From positions 1 to 64,000 of IMG/VR virus record IMGVR_UViG_3300048694_001042: DNA of 64,000 nucleotides; one strand, written 5' to 3'. A program made the position numbers and the translations under genes. The notes under the pieces were generated by a model. The model did no database searches. It was not told the DNA's origin and worked only from the letters and a program-made list of their open reading frames with translations. This document shows, in pieces, positions 1 through 8,351 of the stretch (position 1 is the first letter of the stretch; each line of letters starts with the position of its first letter). This stretch comes from a virus.

Positions 1-1
1 T

Positions 2-1570
2 GATTTGGTAGGCGACGATCAACTGTTTGACCTTATTGGCGCTGCGGCCGAAGCTGACCCCAACGTAAACATTTGGGACGTACCTGAAGTAGTGGATCGA
101 CTGCAAGAGTTGGGTGTAGAAGTACCTGTAAATCAAGAAGCCGACGAGCAAACTCCGCAAGCAGTGTCCGAAAGTCACATGAGTGAAGTTGATTCAATCA
201 TTCAAGACCTTATTTCCGGCGAAGCTGACGCTTACAACTTGCTGACCAGCCCGACCACTCCCGAAGAACAATATGTGTCCAATATTCTCCGCAAGGAATA
301 CGAAGATGTGTCCATTGATCACGGACTGCATCCGGACGATGACTTTGAAGAAATCATAGATCGCGTGCTTGACCGTTTGGCACAAGACTATGGACACAAT
401 GTAACCGAAGCCGACAGCCCATATTTTGCCGAAACCACAGTGGCCGGTTCAGTTGCTCCTGTGGCACATGAAATGGCAGAAGAAAGTGAAAAGAATCCTT
501 TTACTAATGCGTTAGGTCATGCGTTATGGCGTGACCTAAGCAAAGAAAAGAAAGCAAGCCCTCAACAAGTTCAGCGCAACAAAGAGCGTTGGGCAAAGCG
601 TCAGGCAGAGCGTGAGCAAGGTGTGGCGGAAGAGGCCGAAAATAAAGATATGACCGGCCAAACTTGCGAAAAGTGTAAGCGCGGTAAGTATCAAGAAACC
701 AGCATCCACGATGATATGGATGGTGTATTACATTGTACCAAGTGCGGCACCAAGGTTGATCGTTGGAGAGCATACAAAGAACCGAGCGCCCGCGCCAGAA
801 GTCGTCAAGCAACAAAAGATTTTAATCGTAGTAAAAGTCAAGGTATGGCAGAAGGCTCAACTGATACTGTGTATCCCAACGCCGAAGTAATCAAATCCAA
901 AAACGGCAAGCCAATTGGTGAGATATACAAAGATGAGTATGGTTGGGGCTGCTTCCATTATGGTGCTGACCGTGGATACGACTTGATCGACAGCAGAAAA
1001 GATGCCATTGACGCACTGCGAGACTTGCATCAAGAAGCAGGTCACAAAGGCCCGGACTATACAATTAAAGGTGTGGCGGAAGGCTACGATGACGAAGAAC
1101 ACCCAATCCGCGATGATGGCAACGAAGGTCGTCCGGGCAAACAATACCAGTGCCCGCGTTGTCATTCCACCGACATAAAAACATACAGTGATGGCGAGAA
1201 GGAATGTCACCAGTGCCATAAAACCTGGGATGTTAAAGGTGTGGCGGAAACAACAAGAGGTGGGTTTGGTGGCTCAGCCGGTCAAGCACATCACGAAATT
1301 GAATGGCTCAAGAACAAGATTGAAACACTGAAACCATTGTTGGCCAAGAAACCAAGTATTGCTCGTCAAATAAAAGATTTGGAAAGACAAATCCGTGAGA
1401 GAGAACTGGCTATAGCATATCAGAAGGAAGGCATGGCAGAAGGCGAGCAACAGGCTTTTGTGAATCCGCACCACAATGATCCAATCAACGCCAACAGCGC
1501 CATTACCGGTAGCTACTACGAAGGTGAAGATCCTCTGGTAAGATTAAAATCACTGGCTTTGTCTAAATGA
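2..1570 (+). CDS. Possible virion/prohead-core protein with zinc ribbons and repeated (V/M)AE(G/E/T) sites (5' truncated)
   Basis: The frame is open to the window edge, so the true start lies upstream; a TTG at 5 is the first internal candidate. About 521 residues are visible. Two CxxC...CxxC zinc ribbons are present, near residues 221-247 and 382-405. Short motifs of the form (V/M)-A-E-(G/E/T) recur near residues 157, 207, 281, 357, 413 and 477, separating modules of about 50-75 residues. This resembles the hydrophobic-x-Glu | Gly/Ala specificity of T4-type prohead proteases, suggesting a processed internal or core protein; that is inference. The N-terminal part is acidic and the C-terminal part has a charged, coiled-coil-like stretch (about 430-470). 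A terminator follows directly. I do not recognise a specific family. Confidence 0.6.
   Translation, partial: DLVGDDQLFDLIGAAAEADPNVNIWDVPEVVDRLQELGVEVPVNQEADEQTPQAVSESHMSEVDSIIQDLISGEADAYNLLTSPTTPEEQYVSNILRKEYEDVSIDHGLHPDDDFEEIIDRVLDRLAQDYGHNVTEADSPYFAETTVAGSVAPVAHEMAEESEKNPFTNALGHALWRDLSKEKKASPQQVQRNKERWAKRQAEREQGVAEEAENKDMTGQTCEKCKRGKYQETSIHDDMDGVLHCTKCGTKVDRWRAYKEPSARARSRQATKDFNRSKSQGMAEGSTDTVYPNAEVIKSKNGKPIGEIYKDEYGWGCFHYGADRGYDLIDSRKDAIDALRDLHQEAGHKGPDYTIKGVAEGYDDEEHPIRDDGNEGRPGKQYQCPRCHSTDIKTYSDGEKECHQCHKTWDVKGVAETTRGGFGGSAGQAHHEIEWLKNKIETLKPLLAKKPSIARQIKDLERQIRERELAIAYQKEGMAEGEQQAFVNPHHNDPINANSAITGSYYEGEDPLVRLKSLALSK
471..1446 (+). repeat. Interspersed short coding repeats (GGTGTGGCGGAAG-like)
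   Basis: Six spaced copies of a short coding motif, GGTRTGGCRGAAG or close variants, lie near 471, 621, 842, 1071, 1239 and 1431. Each encodes (G)(V/M)AE followed by G, E or T. The copies are dispersed between unlike modules rather than arranged in tandem. Confidence 0.6.
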
Positions 1571-1581
1571 TATAAATAACA

Positions 1582-1610
1582 TTGACACAGACAGCAAAGG
1601 CGCATATACT
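1582..1610 (+). promoter_or_regulatory. Consensus sigma70-type promoter for gene 32, nested in the terminator
   Basis: TTGACA (1582-1587), a 17-nt spacer and TATACT (1605-1610). The predicted start near 1617 lies in the loop/right arm of the terminator hairpin, so the new transcript lacks the left arm and should escape termination. A TATAAATA late-type box also lies at 1571-1578. Confidence 0.75.
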
Positions 1611-1633
1611 AAGTCTTGTGTATGCGCTTTTTT
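1600..1633 (+). terminator. Rho-independent terminator upstream of gene 32
   Basis: GCGCATATAC (1600-1609) pairs with GTGTATGCGC (1618-1627) with one G-U pair and an 8-nt loop, followed by six T residues (1628-1633). It ends transcription of the upstream gene. The left arm also contains the -10 box of the next promoter. Confidence 0.85.
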
Positions 1634-1645
1634 GTTCTGTATCAC

Positions 1646-1692
1646 AGGCAACTAAGATCTAATTATTAGATAGGCAACATAACATAGGCAAC
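1646..1692 (+). promoter_or_regulatory. Repeat-containing gene 32 leader, candidate autoregulatory operator
   Basis: Three copies of AGGCAAC lie at 1646-1652, 1672-1678 and 1686-1692, with a perfect 15-nt palindrome (ATCTAAT-T-ATTAGAT, 1657-1671) between the first two. T4 gp32 represses its own translation by binding its mRNA leader; these repeats may serve that role here. That is inference. Confidence 0.4.
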
Positions 1693-1710
1693 TTTGAAAG
1701 GAAATATACT

Positions 1711-2715
1711 ATGGCATCATTAGCAGAAATTCGCGCACGTTTACAGGCAGCAGAAAACAAACAAGGTGGGCAATCCACTGGCGGAGACAACTCAATTTAT
1801 CCGCACTGGAATATGGAAGAAGGCCAATCGGCTACACTACGCTTCCTACCCGATGGTAACTCCAAAAACACTTTCTTCTGGATGGAACGAGCAATGATTC
1901 GTTTGCCTTTCGCTGGTATCAAAGGCGAAATGGATTCGAAACAAGTTATGGTTCAAGTACCTTGTGTTGAGATGTGGGGCGAAGCTTGTCCAATCTTGGC
2001 AGAAGTTCGTACTTGGTTCAAGGACAAGAGCCTTGAAGAAATGGGTCGCAAATACTGGAAAAAGCGCAGTTACATTTTCCAAGGCTTTGTGCGTGAAAAC
2101 CCCTTGAGCGAAGACAAGACTCCTGAGAACCCAATTCGCCGATTCATCATCGGTCCTCAGATCTTCACAACCATCAAAGGCGCCTTGATGGACCCCGAGT
2201 TGGAAGAATTGCCAACTGACTACCTGCGTGGCCTGGACTTCCGTATCAGCAAAGGTTCAAAAGGTGGATTTGCTGACTACAACGGCAGCAAGTGGGCACG
2301 TAAAGAAAGCGCTCTCACTGAAGAAGAGCAAGCAGCCATTGAAAAGCATGGCTTGTTTGACTTGAGCACATTCCTGCCCAAGAAGCCCGGCGAAGTTGAG
2401 CTCAAGGTTATCAAAGAGATGTTTGAAGCATCTGTTGATGGTCAGCCATACGACACCGAGCGTTGGGGTCAATACTTCCGTCCTGCTGGTGTTCAAGCAC
2501 CTGGCGGCGCTGCATCCAACAACGACGAGGACACACCTGCTCCTGCAGCCAAGGCAGCACCTGCTCCTGCAGCCAAGCCTGCTGCGGTTGACGAGGATCC
2601 TCCTTTTGACACCGATGACGCTCCAGCAGCCAGCGCACCTGTACAGGCCGCAAAGCCTGCAGGCAATGCCCAAGACATCTTGGCAATGATTCGCGCTCGT
2701 CAAAACAAGCAGTAA
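1711..2715 (+). CDS. 32: Single-stranded DNA-binding protein, gp32-like
   Basis: A 334-residue protein (T4 gp32 is 301) that coats single-stranded DNA during replication and recombination. The N-terminal 230 residues match the gp32 core: an LRFLPDG-type strand, aromatic-rich stretches, and Cys85 and Cys93 in the region of the structural zinc site. The usual third Cys is not obvious, so zinc binding is uncertain. Residues about 265-315 form an Ala/Pro/Asp-rich flexible linker, and a short conserved tip (ILAMIRARQN) ends the protein, like the acidic interaction tail of T4 gp32. The ATG follows a GAAAGGA ribosome site. It is transcribed from its own strong promoter and followed by uvsX and uvsY, the recombination proteins it works with. 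Confidence 0.93.
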   Translation: MASLAEIRARLQAAENKQGGQSTGGDNSIYPHWNMEEGQSATLRFLPDGNSKNTFFWMERAMIRLPFAGIKGEMDSKQVMVQVPCVEMWGEACPILAEVRTWFKDKSLEEMGRKYWKKRSYIFQGFVRENPLSEDKTPENPIRRFIIGPQIFTTIKGALMDPELEELPTDYLRGLDFRISKGSKGGFADYNGSKWARKESALTEEEQAAIEKHGLFDLSTFLPKKPGEVELKVIKEMFEASVDGQPYDTERWGQYFRPAGVQAPGGAASNNDEDTPAPAAKAAPAPAAKPAAVDEDPPFDTDDAPAASAPVQAAKPAGNAQDILAMIRARQNKQ

Positions 2716-2729
2716 TAACTACTGAACAC

Positions 2730-2751
2730 ACGCAAGGGGAAACCCTTGCGT
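2730..2751 (+). other. Perfect 9-bp RNA hairpin with GAAA tetraloop between gene 32 and uvsX
   Basis: ACGCAAGGG pairs perfectly with CCCTTGCGT around a GAAA loop. No T-tract follows, so it is more likely an mRNA stability or processing element that separates expression of gene 32 from uvsX than a terminator. Confidence 0.6.
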
Positions 2752-2772
2752 TCCATTCTCTATAGGTGATAC

Positions 2773-3834
2773 ATGGCAAAACCATTTGATGTAAGTAAGT
2801 TCCGCAAGGAAATTACAAAAAGTATTGACGGCCTTTCTATTGGCTTCAACGACCCAACTGATTGGGTCTCCACAGGCAACTATGCCTTGAACTATCTCAT
2901 TAGTGGTGACTTCAACCGCGGCATTCCGCTGGGCAAAGTCACTGTGTTTGCAGGTGAATCTGGCGCAGGCAAAAGTTATATCTGCTCTGGTAACATTATC
3001 AAGAACGCACAAGAACAAGGTATCTTTGTTGTGCTGATTGACAGTGAAAATGCTTTGGACGAAGACTGGCTCAAAGCACTTGGTGTTGACACCAACGAAA
3101 ACAAACTTCTCAAATTATCAATGGCCATGATCGATGACGTAGCCAAAACAATCTCTACGTTCATGGCTGATTACAAAGGCTTGCCCGACGGAGAACGGCC
3201 CAAAGTTCTTTTTGTTATCGACTCCCTCGGAATGTTGCTGACCCCTACCGACATCAACCAGTTTGACAGCGGTGACCTGAAAGGTGACCTTGGGCGTAAA
3301 CCTAAAGCTCTTACCGCACTAGTCCGCAACTGTGTTAATATGTTTGGTAGTTATAACGTGGGTTTGGTTTGTACCAACCACACTTATGCCAGCCAAGACA
3401 TGTTTGATCCTGACGATAAGATTAGCGGCGGGCAAGGTTTTATCTACGCAAGCTCAATTGTTGTTGCTATGAAGAAACTCAAACTCAAAGAGGACGAGGA
3501 CGGCAACAAAGTAACTGACGTTATGGGTATTCGTAGTGCTTGCAAGGTTATGAAAACTCGCTATGCCAAACCCTTTGAAGGTGTGCAGGTGAAAATTCCT
3601 TATGAGACAGGTATGAATCCTTACTCAGGTCTTGTGGACTTGGCTGAAAAGAAAGGCTTCCTCAAGAAAGACGGTAACCGGTTGGCTTATACCACATTAG
3701 ACGGTGAGATCATCAAGCATTTCCGCAAAGCTTGGGAATCAAACGAAGGCGGATGCCTTGATGTGGTTATGGCAGAATTCGGAAAACGCAAAGAAGAGGT
3801 AAGTATTGTCGATGACAATCAGGAGGAAGCGTAA
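2773..3834 (+). CDS. uvsX: UvsX RecA-like recombinase
   Basis: A 353-residue RecA-family ATPase (T4 UvsX is 391) that forms filaments on single-stranded DNA and drives strand exchange in recombination-dependent replication. Walker A GESGAGKS is at 61-68 and Walker B VLFVIDS near 145-151; a downstream NHTY stretch fits the ssDNA-binding L2 region. The C-terminus is acidic. It lies between gene 32 and uvsY, the classical partners. The start follows a TAGGTGA ribosome site. Confidence 0.95.
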   Translation: MAKPFDVSKFRKEITKSIDGLSIGFNDPTDWVSTGNYALNYLISGDFNRGIPLGKVTVFAGESGAGKSYICSGNIIKNAQEQGIFVVLIDSENALDEDWLKALGVDTNENKLLKLSMAMIDDVAKTISTFMADYKGLPDGERPKVLFVIDSLGMLLTPTDINQFDSGDLKGDLGRKPKALTALVRNCVNMFGSYNVGLVCTNHTYASQDMFDPDDKISGGQGFIYASSIVVAMKKLKLKEDEDGNKVTDVMGIRSACKVMKTRYAKPFEGVQVKIPYETGMNPYSGLVDLAEKKGFLKKDGNRLAYTTLDGEIIKHFRKAWESNEGGCLDVVMAEFGKRKEEVSIVDDNQEEA

Positions 3835-4098
3835 ATGCATTCAGAAGTAGCAAGCGAAATTTGGAGTGAACTCAAGCGTTATATCAACACAGTAGATCGC
3901 ACTGAAGCCGCAGAAGTCCTTATCTCTACACTAGTTAACTATGACGAGGATGTTGAGGATATCCGGGACGCATTCAAAGGCGATTCGGATGTTAAAAAGG
4001 CCCTTGTGGCCTATCTCGACAACGACCAAGATCATGAGGACGAAGAAGAGGAAGAAGAAGACTACGACGAAGATTACAACGAAGACTGGGAAGATTAA
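3835..4098 (+). CDS. Small acidic protein in the recombination operon
   Basis: An 87-residue protein whose ATG directly abuts the uvsX stop and whose stop overlaps the uvsY start (TAATG). The last 25 residues are almost all Asp/Glu with Tyr and Asn, a DNA-mimic-like or protein-binding tail. The N-terminal 60 residues look helical. I do not recognise a family. Strict packing between uvsX and uvsY suggests a recombination-related role, which is inference. Confidence 0.8.
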   Translation: MHSEVASEIWSELKRYINTVDRTEAAEVLISTLVNYDEDVEDIRDAFKGDSDVKKALVAYLDNDQDHEDEEEEEEDYDEDYNEDWED

Positions 4099-4550
4099 TG
4101 TGGTATAGTCGTGTTGTTGCTGATCTTGGAAGCATTCCAGATTTTATAGCACACTACGAACGCGAACTTGTTGATGCCAAAAAAGATTGTAAAATCGGTG
4201 GCATCGTAGAAAAGAATATCACTGCCCTACCAGGTATAACTGAGCACCGTTTTAATCAACTACAAGAGATTGAAGCGGTGCTTAATTATCTCAATATTCA
4301 GCTTCGCAAAATTCGTAGAAAGCATTTCCAAAAGTACTTGGAAGCCTATGCTCGTGCCTTGACCTCACGTGATGCTGAAAAGTACGTGGATGGCGAAGAC
4401 GAAGTGATTGACTTTGAAACCATCATCAACGAAGTTGCATTATTGCGTAACAAGTGGTTGGGTGTAATGAAAGGCCTAGACACCAAGCAGTGGCAAATGG
4501 GTCACGTGGTGCGATTAAGAACTGCAGGCATGGAAGACATTCAGGTGTAA
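4098..4550 (+). CDS. uvsY: UvsY-like recombination mediator
   Basis: A 150-residue helical, charged protein (T4 UvsY is 137). It resembles UvsY in the C-terminal half: a Lys/Arg-rich segment (about 70-85), a segment starting with the ALTSRDAEKY helix, then a helix with W115 and a closing AGMEDIQV-like end comparable to the T4 IQDMRAFE end. UvsY loads UvsX onto gp32-coated DNA. The position directly after uvsX and the acidic gene supports the call; sequence similarity is modest. Confidence 0.75.
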   Translation: MWYSRVVADLGSIPDFIAHYERELVDAKKDCKIGGIVEKNITALPGITEHRFNQLQEIEAVLNYLNIQLRKIRRKHFQKYLEAYARALTSRDAEKYVDGEDEVIDFETIINEVALLRNKWLGVMKGLDTKQWQMGHVVRLRTAGMEDIQV

Positions 4551-4557
4551 ATACCTG

Positions 4558-5316
4558 ATGAAAATTGTACTTGTTACTGGTGGATTTGATCCGCTGCACT
4601 CCGGTCACCTTGCTTATTTTGAAGCTGCTCGACAGTTGGGTGATCAACTTATTGTTGGTGTAAATTCTGATGAATGGCTTGTTCGTAAAAAGGGCAGGCC
4701 ATTCATGCCTATTACAGAACGAACTAAGCTCATACAATCGTTAAAAGTAGTGGACAATGTGATATTGTTCAATGACAATGATGGGTCTAGCATTGAAGCC
4801 ATTAAAAATGTCAAAATGTTATACCCAGCTGCTGAGATTGTTTTTGCCAATGGCGGAGACCGTACAAAGGAAAACATTCCCGAAATGGTGTTTGACGATG
4901 TGGAGTTTGTGTTTGGTGTAGGTGGCGAAGATAAAAAGAACAGTTCTAGTTGGATCCTCGAAGATTGGAAAAAGCCCAAGACAGACCGTGCCTGGGGCTA
5001 CTATCGGGTGTTGCACGAGGTAGGCACACATGTCAAACTCAAAGAACTCACCGTAAATCCCAAAACATGCTTGAGCATGCAACGCCATGAACGTCGTGCA
5101 GAGTTTTGGTTTGTGGCCGAAGGCGAAGCCACAGTGTACACAGTGGACCCTTACAGCACAGATTATGACCTAATGGCAAGTCCAGCCAGGCATCAGTCTA
5201 CCTGGATACGACTCAACGAATGGCATCAACTGTGCAACGAAACTGATGAACCACTCAAACTGATCGAAATACAGTATGGCGAAGATTGTGTGGAAGAGGA
5301 CATTGAACGAAAATGA
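4558..5316 (+). CDS. Cytidylyltransferase-cupin fusion protein
   Basis: A 252-residue two-domain protein. Residues 1-135 are a nucleotidyltransferase fold with the GGFDPLHSGHL signature (HxGH), as in TagD/RfaE-type cytidylyltransferases that make CDP- or ADP-activated sugars and alcohols. Residues about 145-250 form a cupin like the C-terminal half of type II mannose-6-phosphate isomerases, with the metal-binding MQRHERRAEFWFVAEG stretch. This pairing suggests synthesis of an activated sugar for the glycosyltransferases that follow; the substrate cannot be read from sequence. The stop overlaps the next start by 4 nt. Confidence 0.85.
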   Translation: MKIVLVTGGFDPLHSGHLAYFEAARQLGDQLIVGVNSDEWLVRKKGRPFMPITERTKLIQSLKVVDNVILFNDNDGSSIEAIKNVKMLYPAAEIVFANGGDRTKENIPEMVFDDVEFVFGVGGEDKKNSSSWILEDWKKPKTDRAWGYYRVLHEVGTHVKLKELTVNPKTCLSMQRHERRAEFWFVAEGEATVYTVDPYSTDYDLMASPARHQSTWIRLNEWHQLCNETDEPLKLIEIQYGEDCVEEDIERK

Positions 5317-5999
5317 AGCCCATTCCAATTTTTATTGGATATGATCCTCGAGAAGCCATAGCATACCATACATGTGTTAATTCAATTGTACGACATGCAT
5401 CAAAACCAGTGGCCATTGTGCCCTTGGCTTTGAACCTGTTTGAAGACTACACAGAAACGCACACAGACGGATCAAATCAATTTATCTACTCGCGATTCCT
5501 AGTGCCGCACTTGATGGATTACACAGGTCATGCTATTTTTGTTGATGGCGACATGATTGTTCGTAGTGATATTGTTGAATTGTGGAACTTGCAAGATCCT
5601 AACAAGGATGTGCAAGTAGTCAAGCACGACTATAAAACTCGCATGCCCGTGAAATACCTAGGAGCAAAAAATGAAGACTATCCTCGAAAAAATTGGTCTA
5701 GTGTTATTCTGTGGAATTGTTCTAGCTTTTCTAACAGGAAACTTACCCCCGAGTTCGTCCAGCAATCCACCGGCAGTGAGCTCCACCGCTTCACGTGGAT
5801 AAAAGACAATTGCATTGGAGAACTGCCCCGAGAATGGAACTGGTTGCCCGATGAATACGGGCCAAATCCTGACGCCCGGTTACTGCATTACACACTTGGC
5901 GCACCCTGCTTCCATGAGTTTGCTACCACGCCACAGGGAGATGAATGGCACAGAGAACGCATACTCACTGAATACTGTGAACAAAAGGGTATAAATTGA
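5313..5999 (+). CDS. Glycosyltransferase, GT8-like
   Basis: A 228-residue protein with an N-terminal IFIGYDPRE strand and a metal/nucleotide-binding DGD motif at about 78-80 (FVDGDMIVR), typical of GT8-like enzymes that transfer sugars from nucleotide sugars. A conserved YSRFLVPHL segment precedes the motif. The start overlaps the upstream stop by 4 nt (ATGA). Acceptor unknown: host surface glycan, virion protein or phage DNA are possible. Confidence 0.8.
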   Translation: MKPIPIFIGYDPREAIAYHTCVNSIVRHASKPVAIVPLALNLFEDYTETHTDGSNQFIYSRFLVPHLMDYTGHAIFVDGDMIVRSDIVELWNLQDPNKDVQVVKHDYKTRMPVKYLGAKNEDYPRKNWSSVILWNCSSFSNRKLTPEFVQQSTGSELHRFTWIKDNCIGELPREWNWLPDEYGPNPDARLLHYTLGAPCFHEFATTPQGDEWHRERILTEYCEQKGIN

Positions 6000-6733
6000 A
6001 AGCCTTCATTATTCACTTGCCCAACCAAGAGTTTAGTAATGCACATGCCACTACTATGAGGAATGAGTTGCGTGAGTTTGGATTTGATACAGAATTATTT
6101 GAAGGAACTCCGGGCGAACAAGCAGAAATTGAATATCAAGAAACTGAAAGAAAACTCTGGCCTTACAGTATCAAAGGCGTTCAGTTAACACAGCAAGAAG
6201 TTGAACAAAGCATAGGACACTTGTTGCCAGCAGATTATTTTGTAGAACATGATGTAAAAATCGCACGCAAAATAAAGTGGAGCGACGATTGGATTGGGAA
6301 AGTATCTCGACCTGGAGTCAAAGGTTGCTTTGACAGTCATTACAGATTGTGGAGACGCTGCATTGACCTCGACGAACCCATTGCAATATTCGAAGACGAT
6401 GTGAAATTTTTTCGAGGATATAAACCTGTTGACTTTGACGATGTGTTAATTGTCAGCATAGGAAAAATGGCCTGGAAAGAAGAACCATACAAAACATATT
6501 TGGAAACACCTGCATCAACTCCCAGACCCATGGCATGGAGAAATTACAGCATGCCCGGTACTTCGGGCTACATCATAATGCCGCATGCATGTCGTGCATT
6601 GGTCAAGACCTATAGAGATTGGTATTTGCCAGCAGACAATGCTATCAATCGAGCACTAGTAAATATTCAAATACACAATTATCTCATGGGCAGGCACATG
6701 CACGAGAGCGAAGGGAACGTAAGCGCAATATGA
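5996..6733 (+). CDS. Glycosyltransferase, GT25-like
   Basis: A 245-residue protein using a TTG start that overlaps the upstream TGA. The segment GCFDSHYRLWRRCID followed by IAIFEDDV near residues 110-138 matches the GT25 pattern (GC..SH...W then LEDD) of lipopolysaccharide glycosyltransferases. A late MPGTSGYII stretch fits the family's conserved end. The stop overlaps the next start (ATGA). The sugar donor is unknown. Confidence 0.75.
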   Translation: MKAFIIHLPNQEFSNAHATTMRNELREFGFDTELFEGTPGEQAEIEYQETERKLWPYSIKGVQLTQQEVEQSIGHLLPADYFVEHDVKIARKIKWSDDWIGKVSRPGVKGCFDSHYRLWRRCIDLDEPIAIFEDDVKFFRGYKPVDFDDVLIVSIGKMAWKEEPYKTYLETPASTPRPMAWRNYSMPGTSGYIIMPHACRALVKTYRDWYLPADNAINRALVNIQIHNYLMGRHMHESEGNVSAI

Positions 6734-7644
6734 AAGTAGGAATTTTTTACAGCTCCATAAGCAATCCTGCAAAGTTTCCAAACAAAACCATGTTGATGGA
6801 TAATTTTGCCACTGGAGTTCGTCAACACAGCGATGAAGTCATTGAATACCGACAACAAGGACCCATACAGCAAGACTTGGATGTGGGTTTTGTTTTGGGC
6901 TACACACTGGAGCAAAATCACAGACGCAAAATCATTGACAGTCTGGTAGCACAAAAAGCCAGACCAGTTTTTGTTGACAGCAATATTTTGCACTATGCTA
7001 GAAAAGAGCATGAATGGCACAGATACAGTTTGGATACTGTGTACCCTGATTCGGGCACTTACTTTTTCTCTGATACAGTTGAACCCAAGTGGGCAACATA
7101 CAGCAAGTGGCATGGTGTTGATGCCAAGCCCTGGAGAAGCACAGGCGATCACATATTGTTATTGTGCCAGCGCCCACATGGTTGGAACATGTTTGGCAAC
7201 AGCCAAGACACTTGGCTAGATGAAACAATTGGTAGATTAAAACGACACACGGCCCGACCACTAAGAGTGCGTATGCATCCCGGAGACGGCACCCGAGAGC
7301 AACAGATTACCAGACTAAAACAGCGTTATGGGTCAAGTGTTGAAATCAGTCATGCCGAAAACATCCGAGAAGACTTGATCGATTGCTGGGCCGCAGTGGG
7401 CTACAATTCCACACCAAATGTGGTTGCTGCCATTGAAGGCATACCTGTGTATGTGCATGACCCTGTGCATAGTTGGGCAGCAGGCACAGCGTTTACCAGC
7501 TTGGATGAGATTGAAAATCCCACCATGCCCGATCGAACCGAGTGGCTTGAACGCATTGCCAACATACACTGGAGCAATCAAGAAGTAGTCGGTGGCAAAC
7601 TATGGGCGGCTATTCGAAACTATATTTTGACTGCTCGTCAATAA
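6730..7644 (+). CDS. Capsule-type glycosyltransferase-like protein (KpsS-like), copy 1
   Basis: A 304-residue protein; the ATG at 6730 overlaps the upstream stop and gives an N-terminal strand typical of a Rossmann fold. The C-terminal half has a basic RMHPGDG motif and a GYNSTPNVVAAIEGIPVYV motif, seen in capsule/Kdo-type glycosyltransferases of the KpsC/KpsS group. The gene at 8375 carries the same two motifs, so the pair are distant paralogues. The 3' end overlaps the opposite-strand gene by 35 nt. Confidence 0.65.
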   Translation: MKVGIFYSSISNPAKFPNKTMLMDNFATGVRQHSDEVIEYRQQGPIQQDLDVGFVLGYTLEQNHRRKIIDSLVAQKARPVFVDSNILHYARKEHEWHRYSLDTVYPDSGTYFFSDTVEPKWATYSKWHGVDAKPWRSTGDHILLLCQRPHGWNMFGNSQDTWLDETIGRLKRHTARPLRVRMHPGDGTREQQITRLKQRYGSSVEISHAENIREDLIDCWAAVGYNSTPNVVAAIEGIPVYVHDPVHSWAAGTAFTSLDEIENPTMPDRTEWLERIANIHWSNQEVVGGKLWAAIRNYILTARQ

Positions 7645-8344
7645 AACTTGGCAAGTCTTTTCTAGTGCCTTTGGCAGTCCAAATCACACTGTCAGGCTGC
7701 ATGTGCCAGTCAATTAGTGTGCTGGGCAACTGTGCCCATTTGTATTTGGGAACAATATTGGCCAGCACATCTTGATCCAATCCCCACCACAAGTCATCCC
7801 GATCCATGTGCTGTTTTAATACAGTGGCATACTCTCGGAGAAATGGCTTGGCGGCAGCATGCAAATACAGACCGCCTGCTAGAAATCTAGCACGCCGACC
7901 TGTTATGTGATGTATGTAAAAATCATTGGCATCGGGCAACACAGGAATTTCTTTTCGTACAACAGCATCTACGTCAATGGCCAAGGTAGGTTGGTCAAAT
8001 ATCTCTGCCAGTTTTACAAAACGTTGGCAAGCACAGTAGGTACTCATCATGCGCTGTTCTAACTGAGTCTGGCCGCCCTTACGCATGGCTTCGTTGATGC
8101 TGTGCAATTTTGCTGGATCACAATCAGCACGCCGCCATTGGTCGGCAGCAGTGCGAAATTGATCTAGTGTAATATGTTCGCAAGTATACGCAACATTGTG
8201 TTGGTCACACCACTGGAGATCTTGTGGTTCGGGGTTATAAATGTGTGCTTTTATTCCAGCAGAAGAATTAGCCTGTACACTGCGAATCAACGCTTTGCCA
8301 AACTGTTGAAAGTAGTCGGCACTGGCAGCAAAATAAACAATCAT
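7610..8344 (-). CDS. Glycosyltransferase-like protein with DVD motif
   Basis: A 244-residue protein on the minus strand, the only one in the glycan cluster. It has an LAIDVDAVVRKEIP segment at about 121-134 equivalent to the DxD motif of GT8-like enzymes, and a later YLHAAAKPFL segment. The ATG at 8344 is preferred over one 18 nt upstream because it sits 7 nt after a late-type box (TGTAAATA, minus strand), giving a leaderless transcript. Acceptor unknown. Confidence 0.75.
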   Translation of the reverse strand: MIVYFAASADYFQQFGKALIRSVQANSSAGIKAHIYNPEPQDLQWCDQHNVAYTCEHITLDQFRTAADQWRRADCDPAKLHSINEAMRKGGQTQLEQRMMSTYCACQRFVKLAEIFDQPTLAIDVDAVVRKEIPVLPDANDFYIHHITGRRARFLAGGLYLHAAAKPFLREYATVLKQHMDRDDLWWGLDQDVLANIVPKYKWAQLPSTLIDWHMQPDSVIWTAKGTRKDLPSFIDEQSKYSFE

Positions 8345-8351
8345 GGTGGGA

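Noticed and set aside
1571-1578. TATAAATA box as the main gene 32 promoter
   Set aside because: Transcripts from it would include the full terminator hairpin at 1600-1633; the promoter at 1582-1610 fits better.
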